Positions 42,233-53,021 of a DNA stretch of 64,000 nucleotides are shown here, piece after piece (the stretch's first letter is position 1; each line of letters starts with the position of its first letter). The notes under the pieces were generated by a model, which worked only from the letters and a program-made list of their open reading frames with translations, had not been told where the DNA came from and ran no database searches. This DNA is from Pseudomonas entomophila. Its GTDB lineage: Bacteria > Pseudomonadota > Gammaproteobacteria > Pseudomonadales > Pseudomonadaceae. The translations under genes and the position numbers were made by a program. Location of the stretch: contig NZ_JARGCS010000022.1 in NCBI RefSeq assembly GCF_029193575.1, positions 62,001-126,000 of the forward strand. Reading direction: 5' to 3'.

Positions 42233-42922
42233 ATGAGTGCTTCCCTTGCCCGTCTGGAGCGCAAGCTCGGCTACACCTTCAAGAACCAGGAGCAAATGCT
42301 GCTGGCCCTGACCCATCGCAGCTATGCCGGGCGCAACAACGAGCGCCTGGAGTTCCTGGGCGATGCCATTCTCAACTTCGTCGCCGGTGAGGCGCTGTTC
42401 GAGCGCTTCCCGCAGGCGCGCGAAGGCCAGCTGTCACGCTTGCGCGCGCGCCTGGTCAAGGGTGAGACCCTGGCCCGCCTGGCTCGGGGCTTCGACCTGG
42501 GCGAATACCTGCGCCTGGGCTCGGGCGAGCTCAAGAGTGGCGGTTTCCGCCGCGAATCGATCCTGGCCGATGCCCTGGAGGCGCTGATCGGCGCCATCTA
42601 CCTGGACGCCGACATGGACACCGCGCGCGAGCGCATCCTGGCCTGGCTGGCCGGTGAGTTCGACGGGCTGACCCTGGTCGACACCAACAAGGACCCCAAG
42701 ACCCGCCTGCAGGAGTTCCTGCAATCGCGCGGTTGCGAGCTGCCGCGCTACGAGGTGGTGGACATCCAGGGCGAACCGCACTGCCGGACCTTCTTCGTCG
42801 AGTGCGAAGTGGTGCTGCTGAACAACAAAAGCCGTGGCCAGGGCGTTAGCCGGCGTATCGCCGAGCAGGTCGCCGCGGCTTCCGCATTGATCGCCCTGGG
42901 CGTGGAGAATGGCAATGACTGA
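42233..42922 (+). CDS. rnc: Ribonuclease III
   Basis: 229 residues. Endonuclease signature [23 protein letters not shown] (given in part: [11 protein letters not shown]) with catalytic acidic residues, and a C-terminal double-stranded RNA-binding domain (about 155-225; [40 protein letters not shown]). Processes rRNA and regulatory duplexes. Its stop overlaps era by 8 bases. Confidence 0.97.
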   Translation: MSASLARLERKLGYTFKNQEQMLLALTHRSYAGRNNERLEFLGDAILNFVAGEALFERFPQAREGQLSRLRARLVKGETLARLARGFDLGEYLRLGSGELKSGGFRRESILADALEALIGAIYLDADMDTARERILAWLAGEFDGLTLVDTNKDPKTRLQEFLQSRGCELPRYEVVDIQGEPHCRTFFVECEVVLLNNKSRGQGVSRRIAEQVAAASALIALGVENGND

Positions 42923-43817
42923 CAACAACCCGACCCGCTGCGGCTACGTAGCCATCGTCGGCCGCCCCAACGTGGGCAAGTCGACCTTGCTCAACCACAT
43001 CCTCGGGCAGAAGCTGGCGATCACCTCGCGCAAGCCGCAGACCACCCGTCACAACATGCTCGGCATCAAGACCGAGGGTGACGTGCAGGCGATCTACGTC
43101 GACACCCCCGGTATGCACAAGGCCAACGACAAGGCCCTCAACCGCTACATGAACCGCAACGCTTCGGCGGCCCTGAAGGACGTCGACGTGGTGATCTTCG
43201 TGGTCGACCGCACCCGCTGGACCGACGAGGACCAACTGGTGCTGGAGCGGGTGCAGTACGTCAGCGGCCCGGTGATCCTGGCGGTCAACAAGACCGACCG
43301 CATGGACGAGAAGGCTGAGCTGATCCCGCACCTGCAGTGGCTGCAGCAGCAACTGCCGAACGCCGAGATCGTGCCGATCTCCGCCCAGCAGGGGCACAAC
43401 CTCGAGTCGCTGGAAGCGCTGATCGCCAAGCACCTGCCGGAAAACGAGCACTTCTTCCCGGAAGACCAGATCACCGACCGCAGCAGCCGTTTCCTCGCCG
43501 CCGAACTGGTGCGCGAGAAGATCATGCGTCAGCTCGGTGCGGAGTTGCCCTACCAGATCACCGTGGAGATCGAGGAGTTCAAGCAGCAGGGGCACGTGCT
43601 GCATATCCATGCGCTGATCCTGGTCGAGCGTGATGGCCAGAAGAAGATCATCATCGGCGACAAGGGCGAGCGCATCAAACGCATCGGCTCCGACGCGCGC
43701 AAGGACATGGAAGTGCTGTTCGACGCCAAGGTGATGCTCAACCTCTGGGTCAAGGTCAAGGGTGGCTGGTCCGACGACGAACGCGCCCTGCGTTCGCTGG
43801 GCTACGGCGACCTGTAA
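42915..43817 (+). CDS. era: GTPase Era
   Basis: 300 residues from the ATG at 42915 (GGAG 7 bases before it; an ATG two codons earlier is possible). G1 [10 protein letters not shown]3 [11 protein letters not shown]4 NKTD and a C-terminal KH domain ([27 protein letters not shown]). Binds 16S rRNA 3' end and helps 30S assembly. Overlaps rnc by 8 bases, so translational coupling. Confidence 0.97.
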   Translation: MTDNNPTRCGYVAIVGRPNVGKSTLLNHILGQKLAITSRKPQTTRHNMLGIKTEGDVQAIYVDTPGMHKANDKALNRYMNRNASAALKDVDVVIFVVDRTRWTDEDQLVLERVQYVSGPVILAVNKTDRMDEKAELIPHLQWLQQQLPNAEIVPISAQQGHNLESLEALIAKHLPENEHFFPEDQITDRSSRFLAAELVREKIMRQLGAELPYQITVEIEEFKQQGHVLHIHALILVERDGQKKIIIGDKGERIKRIGSDARKDMEVLFDAKVMLNLWVKVKGGWSDDERALRSLGYGDL

Positions 43818-43867
43818 CCCCCAAGCGGCCCGGACTTTCCGGGCCGCTTCGCTTAACCCCCGTTCCC

Positions 43868-43915
43868 CTGTAGGAGCGGTGGTGCGGCGATCCGACTTGC
43901 CCCGCGATAGGGCCC
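43868..43915. repeat. Degenerate REP between era and recO
   Basis: CTGTAGGAGCGGTGGTGCGGCG followed by ACTTGCCCCGCGATAGGG; a diverged single unit in the 137-base gap. Confidence 0.65.
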
Positions 43916-43954
43916 GAGCCGACGCCATCATCGCCCGCCAACGAGCCCTTCCCG

Positions 43955-44638
43955 ATGGATCAACCCGCTCCCCAACCCGCCTACGTCCTGCACAGCCGCG
44001 CCTACAAGGAAACCAGTGCGCTGGTCGACTTCCTCACGCCGCAAGGCCGCATGCGCGCCGTGCTGCGTCGCGCGCGTGGCAAGGGCGGCAGCCTGGTGCG
44101 CCCGTTCGTGCCCCTGGAAGTGGAACTGCGCGGGCGCGGTGAGCTGAAGAACGTCGGGCGTCTTGAGACGGTCGGCATCGCCGCCTGGTTGCATGGTGAC
44201 GCGCTGTTCAGCGGCCTGTACCTCAACGAACTGCTGATGCGCCTGCTGCCGGCCGAGGCGCCGCACCCGGCGCTGTTCGAGCATTACACCCTGACCCTGC
44301 AAGCCCTGGCCGCCGGCCGTGCGCTGGAGCCACTGCTGCGTTCGTTCGAATGGCGCTTGCTGGACGAACTCGGCTACGCCTTCGCCCTCGACCATGACGT
44401 CAACGACGCGCCCATCGTCGCCGAAGGGCTGTACCGTCTGCAGGTCGATGCGGGGCTGGAACGTGTCGAGCTGTTCCAGCCAGGGTTGTTCAACGGCGCC
44501 GAGCTGCTGGCACTGGCCGAGGCCGACTGGGAAGCCCCCGGTGCGTTGCTCGCGGCCAAGCGCCTGATGCGCCAGGCCCTGGCGGTGCACCTGGGGCCCA
44601 AGCCGCTGGTCAGTCGGGAACTGTTTCGCAAGCGCTGA
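43955..44638 (+). CDS. recO: DNA repair protein RecO
   Basis: 227 residues. N-terminal OB-fold [27 protein letters not shown] with the [10 protein letters not shown] segment, and a helical C-terminal part ([16 protein letters not shown]). The C-terminal zinc-binding cysteines of some RecO proteins are missing, as usual in this family branch. Acts with RecR to load RecA. Weak ribosome-binding site; a degenerate REP lies upstream. Confidence 0.94.
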   Translation: MDQPAPQPAYVLHSRAYKETSALVDFLTPQGRMRAVLRRARGKGGSLVRPFVPLEVELRGRGELKNVGRLETVGIAAWLHGDALFSGLYLNELLMRLLPAEAPHPALFEHYTLTLQALAAGRALEPLLRSFEWRLLDELGYAFALDHDVNDAPIVAEGLYRLQVDAGLERVELFQPGLFNGAELLALAEADWEAPGALLAAKRLMRQALAVHLGPKPLVSRELFRKR

Positions 44639-44681
44639 GCACATCGTATGCTGTGGCGCTAAATCTTCAGGAGAGCCTTCC

Positions 44682-45425
44682 GTGACTCACAGCAACCGCA
44701 TGCTTCTCGGCGTCAACATCGACCACGTGGCGACCCTGCGCCAGGCTCGGGGCACCCGTTACCCCGACCCGGTCAAGGCCGCGCTGGACGCCGAGGAAGC
44801 GGGGGCCGACGGCATCACCGTGCACCTGCGCGAAGACCGTCGGCACATCCAGGAACGCGACGTGCTGTTGCTCAAGGACGTGCTGCAGACCCGCATGAAC
44901 TTCGAGATGGGCGTCACCGAAGAAATGATGGCGTTCGCCGAACGCATCCGCCCGGCGCACATCTGCCTGGTGCCGGAAACCCGCCAGGAGCTGACCACCG
45001 AAGGTGGCCTGGATGTCGCCGGTCAGGAAGCCCGAATCAAGGCCGCGGTCGAGCGCCTGGCGCGCACCGGTGCCGAGGTGTCGCTGTTCATCGATGCCGA
45101 CGAGCGGCAGATCGAGGCGTCGCGCCGCGTCGGTGCGCCCGCCATTGAGCTGCACACGGGGCGCTACGCCGATGCCGAGACGCCGACCGACGTGGCCGAG
45201 GAGCTCAAGCGTATCGTCGATGGCGTGGCGTTTGGCGTTGGCCAGGGGTTGATCGTCAATGCCGGGCACGGCCTGCACTACCACAATGTCGAGGCGGTGG
45301 CGGCGATCAAGGGCATCAACGAGCTGAACATCGGCCATGCGCTGGTGGCGCATGCGCTGTTCGTTGGGTTCAAGGCGGCGGTGGCGGAAATGAAGGCGCT
45401 GATCGTGGCGGCTGGTTCGCGCTGA
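44682..45425 (+). CDS. pdxJ: Pyridoxine 5'-phosphate synthase PdxJ
   Basis: 247 residues from GTG 44682 (AGGAGAG upstream). Core [45 protein letters not shown] and [11 protein letters not shown] are diagnostic. It condenses 1-deoxyxylulose 5-phosphate with 3-amino-2-oxopropyl phosphate to give PNP, the last new step of vitamin B6 synthesis. Last gene of the run. Confidence 0.97.
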   Translation: MTHSNRMLLGVNIDHVATLRQARGTRYPDPVKAALDAEEAGADGITVHLREDRRHIQERDVLLLKDVLQTRMNFEMGVTEEMMAFAERIRPAHICLVPETRQELTTEGGLDVAGQEARIKAAVERLARTGAEVSLFIDADERQIEASRRVGAPAIELHTGRYADAETPTDVAEELKRIVDGVAFGVGQGLIVNAGHGLHYHNVEAVAAIKGINELNIGHALVAHALFVGFKAAVAEMKALIVAAGSR

Positions 45426-45430
45426 TCAAT

Positions 45431-45524
45431 GCCGGCCCAATCGCGGGGCAAACCCACACAGGTACAACGCTGTCCTCATGGACCGCGCGGTACCTGTGTG
45501 GGTTTGCCCAGCGATTGAGCCGGT
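45431..45524. repeat. REP pair between pdxJ and the histidine-kinase gene
   Basis: ATCGCGGGGCAAACCCACACAGGTA and its near-complement TACCTGTGTGGGTTTGCCCAGCGAT lie between convergent genes and can form a large stem. Confidence 0.85.
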
Positions 45525-45537
45525 GTGACCACCCTCA

Positions 45538-46923
45538 TCATTCCGCCCGAAACACCAGGGTAAACCGCGTTGGCCCCTGCACCTGGCTACTCAGCTCGAC
45601 CCGCCCCCCATGCAATTGCATGATCGACCTCACGATCGCCAACCCCAGGCCAGTCCCCCCGTCCAGCCGCGAACGCCCGCTACCCACGCGGTAGAAGCGT
45701 TCGAACAGATGCGGCTGATGCGCCTCGGCAATCCCCGCGCCCTGGTTCTCCACCCACAACCGTACCTCGCCCGCCTGCCGCTCGATCCCCAGGTTTATCG
45801 CGTGCCCCTCCGGGCTATGGCGAATAGCATTGCTCAGCAAGTTGGACAGCGCCCGCTGCAGCATCAGCCGATCGGCCAGCGCCGTGCCCCAGCCATGCAA
45901 GCGCAATTCGATGGCCTTTAGCTCGGCGCCGAAGGTGAACAGCTCCATCACCCGCGCAGCCTCCTCGGCCAGCGCCACCGGCTTGAGCGTCAGTTGCGCC
46001 TGCGGCTGGCTGACCTGGGCGAGGAACAGCATGTCGTTGATCATGCGGTTGAGTCGGGTCAGTTCCTCGACGCTGTCTTCCAACGCCTCGCGATAGTTGC
46101 CGCTGTCGCGTTCGCGGGCCAGGGTCACCTGGGCCTTGCCCATCAGGTTGCCGATCGGCGTGCGCAGTTCGTGGGCCAGGTCGTCGGAGAACTGCGATAG
46201 CTGGCGCACGCCCTGGTCGAGGCGGTCGAGCATGACGTTGATGCCTGCGGCCAGCTCGGCCAGCTCCTGCGGCAGGCCCGCGACCGGCAGGCGGTGCTCC
46301 AGGTTCTCGGTCGAGACCCGCCCGGCGATACGACGGAACCGGCGCAGCGGGTCCAGCCCGCGCTGCACCAGCTTCCAGGCGCCGAGGCCGATCAGCAGCA
46401 GCAGTACCGGCAGGGCCAAGAGGGTCGAGTTCAGGTAGGCCTGGAGCAGGGCGTTGTCGTCGGCGCGGTCGAGGGACATCATCACGCGCACCGGCATGTC
46501 GTCGCGCAGGCGCATCAGGCGGCTGGCGGTGAGCAGTTGCCGGCCGTCGTGGTCGCGCCATTCCTGGAAGCTCAACGGCTCGCCAGTGCCCAGCTGGCGC
46601 AAGGCGTCCGCCTCCAGCGCAGGTCCCAGGCTGAGCAGTGGCGGGTGGCGGCCACTGACGGCCAGCACGTTGAGGCTGAGGTTGTCATGGCCCATCACCA
46701 GGTCGAGCAGCGGGTGAGCGCGGGCGCCTAGATCGTCGCTGCGTAGGTCCACCCGCAGGTTGTGCTCCACTTGCAGCATCTTGCGCGCGAGGTCGCGGTG
46801 TGCGCGGCTGTCCAGCTCGTGGTCAAGGGCGAACACCGCCAGGCATGCCAGCAGCAGCACCAGCGCGGCGCCCATCAGGGTCACCGACAGCCCCAGGCGC
46901 AGGGACAAGCTGGCGGCCTTCAC
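45538..46923 (-). CDS. Heavy-metal-type sensor histidine kinase (CopS/CusS-like)
   Basis: 461 residues. Membrane segments at about 10-32 and 163-183 enclose a ~130-residue periplasmic domain; then a HAMP region ([11 protein letters not shown]), H-box [17 protein letters not shown], and ATPase boxes [25 protein letters not shown] and [10 protein letters not shown]. This layout is the CusS/CopS/SilS heavy-metal kinase group. Overlaps its regulator by 4 bases. Copper, silver or another metal is the probable signal; ligand not shown. Confidence 0.85.
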   Translation of the reverse strand: MKAASLSLRLGLSVTLMGAALVLLLACLAVFALDHELDSRAHRDLARKMLQVEHNLRVDLRSDDLGARAHPLLDLVMGHDNLSLNVLAVSGRHPPLLSLGPALEADALRQLGTGEPLSFQEWRDHDGRQLLTASRLMRLRDDMPVRVMMSLDRADDNALLQAYLNSTLLALPVLLLLIGLGAWKLVQRGLDPLRRFRRIAGRVSTENLEHRLPVAGLPQELAELAAGINVMLDRLDQGVRQLSQFSDDLAHELRTPIGNLMGKAQVTLARERDSGNYREALEDSVEELTRLNRMINDMLFLAQVSQPQAQLTLKPVALAEEAARVMELFTFGAELKAIELRLHGWGTALADRLMLQRALSNLLSNAIRHSPEGHAINLGIERQAGEVRLWVENQGAGIAEAHQPHLFERFYRVGSGRSRLDGGTGLGLAIVRSIMQLHGGRVELSSQVQGPTRFTLVFRAE

Positions 46924-47594
46924 GCACGCGCCTCCAGCACGTAGCCGACGCCGCGCAGGGTGTGGATCAGCTTGTCTTCGAAGGGGTCATCGATCTTTGC
47001 CCGCAGGCGGCGGATCGACACCTCGACCACGTTGGTGTCGCAGTCGAAGTTCATGTCCCACACCAGCGAGATGATCTGCGTGCGCGACAGTACCTCGCCG
47101 CTCTGGCGCATCAACAGGTGCAGCAGGGCGAACTCCTTGGCGGTCAGGTCGATGCGCTGCCCGCTGCGCCAGGCGCGGTGGCGGCCGGGGTCGAGCTCAA
47201 GGTCGGCGACCCTGAGGGTGCTCGGCTGCAGGCGCTGGTCGTTGCGCCGCAGCAGGCTGCGGATGCGCGCCAGCAGCTCGGGGAACTCGAAGGGCTTGAG
47301 CAGGTAGTCGTCGGCGCCCAGGTCCAGGCCCTTGACCCGGTCGGCCAGGCGGCCGTGGGCGGTGAGCATCATGATTCGCGTGGGCGACTCGGCGCGCAGG
47401 CGCTGCAACACGCTCCAGCCGTCCAGCTCGGGCAGGTTGACGTCGAGGATCACCAGGTCATAGGGCTGCTGGCGGGCCAGGTGCAGGCCGTCGGTGCCGG
47501 TGTGGGCGCAGTCGACCACGTAGCCGTTTTCGCGCAGGCCCTGTTGCAGGTAGTCGGCGGTGCGGGGTTCGTCCTCGATGATCAGTAGGCGCAT
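46920..47594 (-). CDS. Heavy-metal response regulator (CopR/CusR-like)
   Basis: 224 residues from the ATG at 47594 (the open frame upstream is not supported). Receiver with Asp51 ([14 protein letters not shown]) and EDE; winged helix with [56 protein letters not shown] in pieces, typical of CopR/CusR. It probably controls metal-resistance genes and perhaps the small secreted protein gene 286 bases away on the other strand. No cop/cus efflux genes are in the window. Confidence 0.87.
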   Translation of the reverse strand: MRLLIIEDEPRTADYLQQGLRENGYVVDCAHTGTDGLHLARQQPYDLVILDVNLPELDGWSVLQRLRAESPTRIMMLTAHGRLADRVKGLDLGADDYLLKPFEFPELLARIRSLLRRNDQRLQPSTLRVADLELDPGRHRAWRSGQRIDLTAKEFALLHLLMRQSGEVLSRTQIISLVWDMNFDCDTNVVEVSIRRLRAKIDDPFEDKLIHTLRGVGYVLEARA

Positions 47595-47734
47595 GGGCGG
47601 GCTCGGTGTGGGAAAAGGGGGCGATTCTCGACCTTGTAGCGGGATCAGGGTCAAGCGCGGGGATGTTACGGCATGAGACGGGGGAGGTTGCGGGGATTGC
47701 CGATTTGTAATGCGCGGGTCATGTGGGTGACAGG

Positions 47735-47770
47735 TCCGGCGCCTATCGCGGGGCAAGCCCGCTCCTGCGG
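47735..47770. repeat. REP in the CopR-small protein interval
   Basis: CCGGCGCCTATCGCGGGGC and AAGCCCGCTCCTGCGG form one REP unit. The surrounding 286-base divergent interval (47595-47880) holds no other gene; a CopR operator should lie here but I cannot identify it. Confidence 0.8.
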
Positions 47771-47880
47771 TGACGATAGGGCCCATGACCCTTGCAGCAC
47801 TGTAATGTCCGTCTCACCTTGGCGTTAGCTTGCCCTGGCTAGGATGGCGCTGTCTGAACCGCTATCACGAGGCAAGCACC

Positions 47881-48087
47881 ATGAACCTGATCAAGTACCT
47901 GCTATTGGCGACCCTCGCCGTAGGCAGTTCCGCGGCCCTGGCAGAAGGCGGCGCCGAGCGCTCGCGGCTGTTCGTGCAGACGTTCCTGCAAGACCAGCAG
48001 CGTCTGCACGGCGACACGCCGCAGGCCGTGGCCGAGCGCGAACGCAAGCAGCAGGAAGAGAGGGCCCGCGCGGTGGCCCAGGATTGA
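47881..48087 (+). CDS. Small secreted protein, PtrA-like
   Basis: 68 residues from the ATG at 47881. Signal peptide 1-21 (ALAE boundary) followed by ~45 charged residues rich in Gln, Arg and Glu. The overall form (LLLATLAVGSSAALAEGG then a helical charged tail) resembles PtrA-N-terminal-domain proteins, small copper-induced periplasmic proteins of Pseudomonas; this is by general resemblance only. Its location, divergent from a copper-type two-component system, supports metal induction. A Rho-independent terminator follows. Confidence 0.65.
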   Translation: MNLIKYLLLATLAVGSSAALAEGGAERSRLFVQTFLQDQQRLHGDTPQAVAERERKQQEERARAVAQD

Positions 48088-48132
48088 GCGCAACTCCCTG
48101 CGCTGCGGTGCTCCGGCCGCGCAGGTGAATTC

Positions 48133-48156
48133 GGGCGCCCCTCGGGCGCTCTTTTT
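48133..48156 (+). terminator. Rho-independent terminator after the small secreted protein
   Basis: GGGCGCCC-CTC-GGGCGCTC-TTTTT, with one G-T pair; its T run overlaps the cmoB stop codon on the other strand. Confidence 0.85.
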
Positions 48157-49111
48157 ATTTGCGCGCCACCAACGTCGCCCGGCGCGGCGCCGGCAGGCCC
48201 TCGATGGTGCGGCTGTGGTCGCTGGGGTCGAGGAAGTCGGCGAGCGACTGGTAGCGCATCCACTCGGTGCTGCGCTGCTCTTCGACGCGGGTGACACTGA
48301 CGTCCACGCAGCGCACGTCGCTGAATCCGGCACGCCGCAGCCAGCGCTCGAGCGCGGGCACCGAGGGCAGGAACCATACGTTACGCATCTGCGCGTAGCG
48401 GTCTTCGGGCACCAGCACCTGGTTTTCATCACCCTCGATCACCAGGGTCTCCAGCACCAGCTCGCCGCCCTTGACCAGGCAGTCCTTGAGCGCCAGCAGG
48501 TGCTCGATGGGCGAGCGACGATGGTAGAACACGCCCATGGAGAACACCGTGTCGAAGCCTTCCAGGTTGGCGGGCAGCTCTTCGAGGGCGAACGGCAGGT
48601 GCCAGGCCGGCAGCTCGGGCAGGTACTGCTGTACCGCTTGGAACTGGCAGAAGAACAGCCAGTTGGGGTCGACGCCCACCACCATGTCGGCGCCCGCGCC
48701 GAGCATGCGCCACTGGTAGTAGCCGTTGCCGCAGCCCACGTCCAGTACGCGTTTGCCCTTGAGGTCCAGGTGCGGGCTGACCCGTGACCACTTCCAGTCC
48801 GAGCGCCATTCGGTGTCGACGTGCACGCCGAACAAGTCGAACGGGCCCTTGCGCCAGGGCGAGAGGCCCATCAGGGCCTTGTGCAGTCGCTCGCGGGTCG
48901 CGTCATCGCAGGGCGTGTCCAGGCGCAGGCCGTCGACCAGGTCGATCTCGCTTGGCTGCAAGGCGGGCAGGGCCTCCAGCGCGCCACGCCAGCGGTCGAG
49001 GTCGCCATGGCCTTTCTCCAGCTTGGCTTCGAGTTGCGCTTGCAGGCCCTGGGACCAGGACGCCAGTGGGGTGCCCGCCAGTCGGCGGACGAGGGGGGAG
49101 AGGTCGATCAT
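48155..49111 (-). CDS. cmoB: tRNA U34 carboxymethyltransferase CmoB
   Basis: 318 residues from the ATG at 49111. SAM-type motif [42 protein letters not shown] and the N-terminal W/P-rich [15 protein letters not shown] section are diagnostic. Using carboxy-SAM made by CmoA, it carboxymethylates 5-hydroxyuridine 34 of several tRNAs to cmo5U. Overlaps cmoA by 4 bases. Confidence 0.96.
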   Translation of the reverse strand: MIDLSPLVRRLAGTPLASWSQGLQAQLEAKLEKGHGDLDRWRGALEALPALQPSEIDLVDGLRLDTPCDDATRERLHKALMGLSPWRKGPFDLFGVHVDTEWRSDWKWSRVSPHLDLKGKRVLDVGCGNGYYQWRMLGAGADMVVGVDPNWLFFCQFQAVQQYLPELPAWHLPFALEELPANLEGFDTVFSMGVFYHRRSPIEHLLALKDCLVKGGELVLETLVIEGDENQVLVPEDRYAQMRNVWFLPSVPALERWLRRAGFSDVRCVDVSVTRVEEQRSTEWMRYQSLADFLDPSDHSRTIEGLPAPRRATLVARK

Positions 49112-49851
49112 GGCAGGGCAATCAGCGAGGTGAAGTTGAGGCACTGGAACCACGGCACCACCTTGCAGAACCCGGCGGCCAGCAGGCGTTCGCGGTGGGT
49201 TTCGAGGGTGTCGGGTTTCATCACGTGTTCGATGGCACTGCGCTTCTGGGCGATTTCCAGGTCGCTGTAGCCGTTGGCGCGCTTGAAGTCCAGGTGCAGG
49301 TCGTTGAGCAGCGCCTGTTCCTGGTCGTCTGCGAAGCGCAGTTTCTCCGAGAGGATCAACGCCCCGCCTGGCAGCAGCGCCTGGCGGATGCGTGCGAGCA
49401 GTGCCAGGCGTTGCTCCGGGGCGATGAACTGCAGGGTGAAGTTCATCGCCACCACCGAGGCAGGCTCGAAGGGCAGGGCGAGGATGTCGGCTTCCAGCAC
49501 CTGGACCGGCAGCAGCTCCTGGAACATCGAGTCCTGGGCGGTGAGGTACTGGCGGCAACGCTCGACCATCGCCGCCGAGTTGTCCACGGCGATCACCCGG
49601 CAACCCTCGGCGCGCACATGGCGGCGCAGCGATTGGGTCACCGCGCCCAGCGAGGCGCCCAGGTCGTACAGCGCGGTATTCGGCTGGGCGAAGCGCGCGG
49701 CGAGCACGCCGAGGTTCTCGACGATGGTCGGGTAGCCGGGCACCGAGCGCTTGATCATGTCCGGGAACACCCGCACCACGTCTTCGTTGAAGACGAAGTC
49801 GGGCACCTGCTCCAGGGGCTGTGCGAATAGGCGATCGGGTTCTTTGCTCAC
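49108..49851 (-). CDS. cmoA: Carboxy-S-adenosyl-L-methionine synthase CmoA
   Basis: 247 residues. [39 protein letters not shown] and [13 protein letters not shown] are CmoA motifs; Cx-SAM is made from SAM and prephenate. Same-strand overlap with cmoB indicates a single transcript with cmoA first. Confidence 0.96.
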   Translation of the reverse strand: MSKEPDRLFAQPLEQVPDFVFNEDVVRVFPDMIKRSVPGYPTIVENLGVLAARFAQPNTALYDLGASLGAVTQSLRRHVRAEGCRVIAVDNSAAMVERCRQYLTAQDSMFQELLPVQVLEADILALPFEPASVVAMNFTLQFIAPEQRLALLARIRQALLPGGALILSEKLRFADDQEQALLNDLHLDFKRANGYSDLEIAQKRSAIEHVMKPDTLETHRERLLAAGFCKVVPWFQCLNFTSLIALP

Positions 49852-49942
49852 GGCGGGTCCAGGTTCAACGCGTATCGAGGGCCGGCATTCTAGCCAAACC
49901 TGGCTGAGGATGCATGGCTGGCTGACCGAAAGCGCCGTGGCC

Positions 49943-50335
49943 CTACTTCACCCGGATCGCGCAATCGAAGGTTTGCACCGGCCGCACTTCCGGCGCCCAG
50001 GGTTGCTGGTAGACCAGGATCAGGTGGCTCTCGCCGGCGGTGCTGGCCTGGAAGCGCCAGGTGGACACGCCTGCGCTGCCCACCAGGCCGGCTTCCTCGG
50101 GGCTGCTGTAGACCTCTGGGCCCAGGCTGCGCAGGATGTTCGATGCCGGGCTCTGCACCAACCAGCGATAGCCGGTGGTGGGATTGCTCGGCAGGGTGAG
50201 GGTAAGGTTCTGACCGACCTGCAAACGCTTGGGGCATTCGCTTTCGGCGTCCAGCTCGACGGTTTGCCGGGGCTGTTGGGCGCAGGCGGCGACTAGGGCG
50301 AGGCTCAGGGGGAGCAGCAGGCGGGGGAGGGTCAT
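49943..50335 (-). CDS. Chagasin-family (I42) protease-inhibitor-like lipoprotein
   Basis: 130 residues from the ATG at 50335 (AGGAGCC upstream; the longer frame would read through the REP). Lipoprotein signal 1-18 with lipobox VAAC. The I42/chagasin loop [10 protein letters not shown] is clear, with a second loop [11 protein letters not shown] and a third region around YQQPWAPEV. Chagasin-like proteins inhibit cysteine proteases of the papain class; a bacterial periplasmic role is unproven. It lies downstream of lon on the same strand. Confidence 0.82.
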   Translation of the reverse strand: MTLPRLLLPLSLALVAACAQQPRQTVELDAESECPKRLQVGQNLTLTLPSNPTTGYRWLVQSPASNILRSLGPEVYSSPEEAGLVGSAGVSTWRFQASTAGESHLILVYQQPWAPEVRPVQTFDCAIRVK

Positions 50336-50400
50336 GGTGGCTCCTGAGGCGGGCAATGGCCTGAGGATAACCGATGCGCTGGAGTGTGTGGGGGCTGTGA

Positions 50401-50490
50401 GGGCCCTATCGCGGGGCAAGCCCACCAGTACCCCGCCGTTCTCAAGGGGGCGGTGTGCCTGTGGAGCGGCTTGCCCCGCGATGGGCCGCA
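50401..50490. repeat. REP pair between lon and the chagasin-like gene
   Basis: CTATCGCGGGGCAAGCCC (50407-50424) with the reverse unit GCGGCTTGCCCCGCGATGGG (50466-50485). Confidence 0.85.
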
Positions 50491-50509
50491 CAGCGGCCCG
50501 GGGTTCTTC

Positions 50510-52930
50510 TCAGAACAACACTTTCGCCACGTCGGCAAAGCGCTTGGCGAAATGCACCGTCAACCCTTCACGCAGGTAATCCGGCAGCTCCTCGAAGTCC
50601 CCGCGGTTGGCCTCCGGCAGGATCAGTTCGAAGATTTTCTGCCGCTTGGCGGCGATCACCTTCTCGCGTACCCCGCCAATCGGCAGCACCTGCCCGGTCA
50701 GTGTCAGCTCGCCGGTCATCGCCACGCCTTTCTTCGGTGCCTGGTCGCGGGCCAGCGACAGCAGGGCGCTGGCCATGGTAATGCCCGCGCTGGGACCGTC
50801 CTTGGGGGTGGCGCCCTCGGGCACGTGCAGGTGGATGAATGCCTCGTTGAAGAAGCCTGGGTCGCCACCGTACTGCTTGAGGTTGGAGCTGACGTAGCTG
50901 TAGGCGATTTCGGCGGACTCCTTCATCACGTCACCCAGCTTGCCGGTGAGCTTGAAGCCGCGGTTCAGGGTATGGATGCGTGTGGCCTCGATCGGCAGCG
51001 TGGCGCCTCCCATGCTGGTCCAGGCCAGGCCGGTGATCACGCCTTTGCCAGCCAGCACCTGCTCGCTGCGGAACACCGGCATGCCCAGGGCCGCTTCGAG
51101 GTCCTTGGTGCCGATCTTGAGCTTCGCGTCGGGGTCTTCCAGCAACTTGACCACCGCCTTGCGCACCAGCTTGCCCAGCTGTTTCTCCAACTGGCGCACG
51201 CCCGCCTCGCGGGCGTAGCCCTCGATCACCAGGCGCAGGGCGCTGTCGCTGATGCTCAGGCTGGTCTTGGCCACGCCGGCCTTTTCCAGCTGCTTGGGCC
51301 ACAGGTGGCGCTTGGCGATGGCGAGTTTTTCCTCGGTGATGTAGCCCGACAGGCGGATCACTTCCATGCGGTCGAGCAACGGGCCAGGAATCGAGTCCAG
51401 GGTGTTGGCGGTGCACACGAACAGCACCTTGGACAAGTCCAGGCGCAGGTCCAGGTAATGGTCGAGGAAGTCGACGTTCTGTTCCGGGTCCAGGGTCTCC
51501 AGCAGCGCCGAGGCCGGGTCGCCCTGGTAGCTCTGGCCCATCTTGTCGATCTCGTCGAGCATGATCACCGGGTTCATCACCTCGACGTCCTTCAGCGCCT
51601 GCACCAGCTTGCCCGGCTGGGCGCCGATGTAGGTGCGGCGGTGGCCCTTGATTTCCGCCTCGTCGCGCATGCCGCCAACGCTGAAGCGGTAGAACGGCCG
51701 GCCGAGGGATTCGGCGATGGACTTGCCGATGCTGGTCTTGCCCACGCCCGGCGGGCCCACCAGCAGCACGATCGAGCCGCTGATCTCGCCCTTCCAGGCA
51801 CCGACGGCGAGGAATTCGAGGATGCGCTCCTTGATGTCGTCAAGGCCGGCATGGTGCTGGTCAAGGACCTTGCGTGCATGTTTGAGGTCGAGCTTGTCGG
51901 CGCCGTACACGCCCCACGGCAGGGCGGTGGCCCAGTCCAGGTAGTTGCGGGTGACGGCGTACTCCGGCGAGCCGGTCTCGAGGATCGCCAGCTTGCCCAT
52001 TTCCTCGTCGATGCGCTTTTTCGCAGCGTCCGGCAGGGTCTTGCCTTGCAGGCGTTGCTGGAACTGCTCGACGTCGGCGCTGCGGTCGTCCTTGGTCAGG
52101 CCCAGCTCCTGCTGGATGACCTTGAGTTGCTCCTTGAGGAAAAACTCGCGCTGGTGTTCGCCGATCTGCCGGTTCACCTCGGCGGAGATCTCGTTTTGCA
52201 GGCGCGCGACCTCGACCTCCTTGCGCAGCATCGGCAGCACCTTCTCCATGCGCTTGAGCATCGGCACGCAGTCGAGCACTTCCTGCAGCGCGTTGCCGGT
52301 GGCCGAGGTCAGCGCGGCGGCGAAGTCGGTGAGTGGCGACGGGTCGTTGGGGCTGAAGCGGTTGAGGTAGTTCTTCAGCTCTTCGCTGTACAGCGGGTTG
52401 AGCGGCAGCAGTTCCTTGATCGCATTGATCAGGGCCATGCCGTAGGCCTTGACCTCGTCGGTCGGTTCGCTGGGTTGGCGTGGGTATTCGACTTCCACCA
52501 GGTACGGCGGGCGGTGGTGCTTGAGCCAGGTGCGGATGCGCACACGGGTCAGGCCCTGGGCGACGAATTGCAGCTTGCCGCCTTCGCGACTGGCGTGGTG
52601 CACCTTCACCAGGGTGCCGTATTCGGGCAGGGCCTTGGTGTCGAAGTGGCGGTGGTCTTCGGGCGGGGTGTCCATGAAGAACAGCGCGAGGGCGTGGTGC
52701 GGGGTCTTGGCGACCAGGTCGAGGGTTTCCGCCCAGGGTTCTTCGTTGACGATCACCGGCAGTACCTGGGCCGGGAAGAACGGGCGGTTGTGGATCGGGA
52801 TCACGTAGACCTTGTCCGGCAGTTGCTGGCCGGGCAGGGCGAGGGCATGGCCGGTGTCGGCCTTGCTGTCGAGGTGTTCGACTTCGCGGTGTGCGTCGGG
52901 GTGTTCCGGGAAATCCTGCTGGTCGCTCAT
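50510..52930 (-). CDS. lon: ATP-dependent protease Lon, second-type
   Basis: 806 residues. N-terminal LAN domain (about 40-240), a coiled region, AAA+ module with Walker A GPPGVGKT (392-399) and Walker B VIMLDEIDK, and the protease domain with catalytic Ser714 (PKDGPSAG) and Lys757 (GGVREKVIAAKR). The N-terminus carries a short acidic extension (PEHPDAHREVEHLDSKAD) before the LAN fold. Pseudomonas usually has another lon next to clpX; this copy lies beside gcd, and I infer it is the accessory one. Substrates unknown. Confidence 0.93.
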   Translation of the reverse strand: MSDQQDFPEHPDAHREVEHLDSKADTGHALALPGQQLPDKVYVIPIHNRPFFPAQVLPVIVNEEPWAETLDLVAKTPHHALALFFMDTPPEDHRHFDTKALPEYGTLVKVHHASREGGKLQFVAQGLTRVRIRTWLKHHRPPYLVEVEYPRQPSEPTDEVKAYGMALINAIKELLPLNPLYSEELKNYLNRFSPNDPSPLTDFAAALTSATGNALQEVLDCVPMLKRMEKVLPMLRKEVEVARLQNEISAEVNRQIGEHQREFFLKEQLKVIQQELGLTKDDRSADVEQFQQRLQGKTLPDAAKKRIDEEMGKLAILETGSPEYAVTRNYLDWATALPWGVYGADKLDLKHARKVLDQHHAGLDDIKERILEFLAVGAWKGEISGSIVLLVGPPGVGKTSIGKSIAESLGRPFYRFSVGGMRDEAEIKGHRRTYIGAQPGKLVQALKDVEVMNPVIMLDEIDKMGQSYQGDPASALLETLDPEQNVDFLDHYLDLRLDLSKVLFVCTANTLDSIPGPLLDRMEVIRLSGYITEEKLAIAKRHLWPKQLEKAGVAKTSLSISDSALRLVIEGYAREAGVRQLEKQLGKLVRKAVVKLLEDPDAKLKIGTKDLEAALGMPVFRSEQVLAGKGVITGLAWTSMGGATLPIEATRIHTLNRGFKLTGKLGDVMKESAEIAYSYVSSNLKQYGGDPGFFNEAFIHLHVPEGATPKDGPSAGITMASALLSLARDQAPKKGVAMTGELTLTGQVLPIGGVREKVIAAKRQKIFELILPEANRGDFEELPDYLREGLTVHFAKRFADVAKVLF

Positions 52931-53021
52931 GGGGCACCTGCGTGAATGACTATGGTGCTTAGATGGGGCGGTGGGGGATGGGTTTCAATGGTAGTCGAAG
53001 TGGGTGGGGGGGGCTGTGAAG

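Noticed and set aside
50384-52945. 853-codon frame antisense to lon
   Set aside because: Shadow frame of a gene with clear Walker and Ser-Lys motifs on the other strand.
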